Below, piece by piece: positions 63,702 to 64,000 of a stretch of DNA of 64,000 nt. The stretch is from Microplitis mediator (Eukaryota > Arthropoda > Insecta > Hymenoptera > Braconidae). The position numbers and the translations under genes were made by a program. Within the stretch, counting starts at the first letter, position 1. Each line of letters opens with the position of its first letter. Where the stretch lies: NCBI RefSeq assembly GCF_029852145.1, contig NC_079971.1:10707697-10771696 (forward strand). Reading direction: 5' to 3'. Below the pieces are notes generated by a model. The model was not told where the DNA came from, did not search any database, and worked only from the letters and a program-made list of their open reading frames with translations.

Positions 63702-64000
63702 TAATTCTTAAAATTAATTAAAATCTAACTTCTATCATTTATTATGACAGTGATTTAGTATTTAACTTATATATCAGTAATTTTAATATATATATATATA
63801 TGGGGCATTCCACGCCAAATAACCACTTTTGCATTCGACCCCTTTAATATGGCTGAAAATTTTTTCTCTTTTTCTACCCTATCAAAAACGTTTCTCATAA
63901 TTTTTTCAAATTTTTTCACCCAACCGAAAAAAAGTTATAAATTTTTGAAAAAAATGGCTTTTTTCATTTTGAATAGCTATAACTTTTTCAAAATTCGACT
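63702..64000. repeat. Partial repeat at window end
   Basis: From about 63801 (after a short TA run) GGGGCATTCCACGCCAAATA begins what looks like the terminus of a DNA element or MITE with long T/A-rich arms (TTTTTTCAAATTTTTTCA). It is cut by the window edge. Confidence 0.4.

Overview
This is AT-rich eukaryotic DNA. The gene content points to an arthropod, most plausibly an insect. It carries an errantivirus-like LTR element with a class I (baculovirus F type) Env, a gypsy-type pol followed by a chuvirus-like glycoprotein, a spliced hAT transposase, an ISL2EU/Harbinger-like transposase, a protein-primed type B DNA polymerase, and many MITEs and solo LTRs. I recognise no host housekeeping gene and no functional RNA gene. 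The window is essentially nested mobile DNA.

Layout. From 1 to 16 kb there is a minus-strand gypsy-type retroelement, pol followed by env. It is broken by a 5.3 kb insertion in env (2294-7601, itself holding a smaller LTR element with a tRNA-like repeat) and by two related palindromic MITEs in pol (9204-10621 and about 11988-12790). At 15943-16922 a plus-strand LTR with an adjacent primer binding site cuts off its gag end. From 17 to 21.3 kb there are short dispersed repeats and the broken ISL2EU-type transposase. From 21.8 to 25.05 kb lies a plus-strand LTR element (family R1) with a small zinc-knuckle ORF.

From 25.05 to 53.13 kb the background is one satellite array with a unit of about 133 bp. 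It has been split by a tRNA-like repeat (25.16-25.43), a MITE with TGACGTCA-like motifs (26911-28295), a 16.5 kb LTR element with 1.4 kb near-identical LTRs and a 4-bp target duplication (29865-46408), and a minus-strand R1 copy (47563-52898). The R1 copy in turn carries a solo LTR and a 2.36 kb foldback element with a 10-bp duplication. The 16.5 kb element keeps gag and protease (linked by an in-phase TTTAAAC -1 slip site) and env (with one frameshift). A hAT transposon sits where pol should be. Between env and the 3' LTR there are two antisense, apparently spliced genes of unknown family. Its LTRs contain five tandem stem-loops whose paired arms co-vary.

From 53.1 to 64 kb the DNA looks virus-derived. 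It holds a stretch dense in CCGCCATTTTG motifs, a tandem repeat with TGACTCA motifs, a TATA-box promoter with a short ORF, a type B DNA polymerase pseudogene split by a 1.66 kb solo LTR, a third tRNA-like repeat, and a probable three-exon gene for a 154-aa MGNC protein. A second, decayed copy of that protein's domain follows in frame and is split by another solo LTR.

Almost all coding regions are decayed by stops, frameshifts or insertions. The best preserved are the gag/protease pair, the MGNC ORF, the small R1 ORF and the antisense spliced genes.
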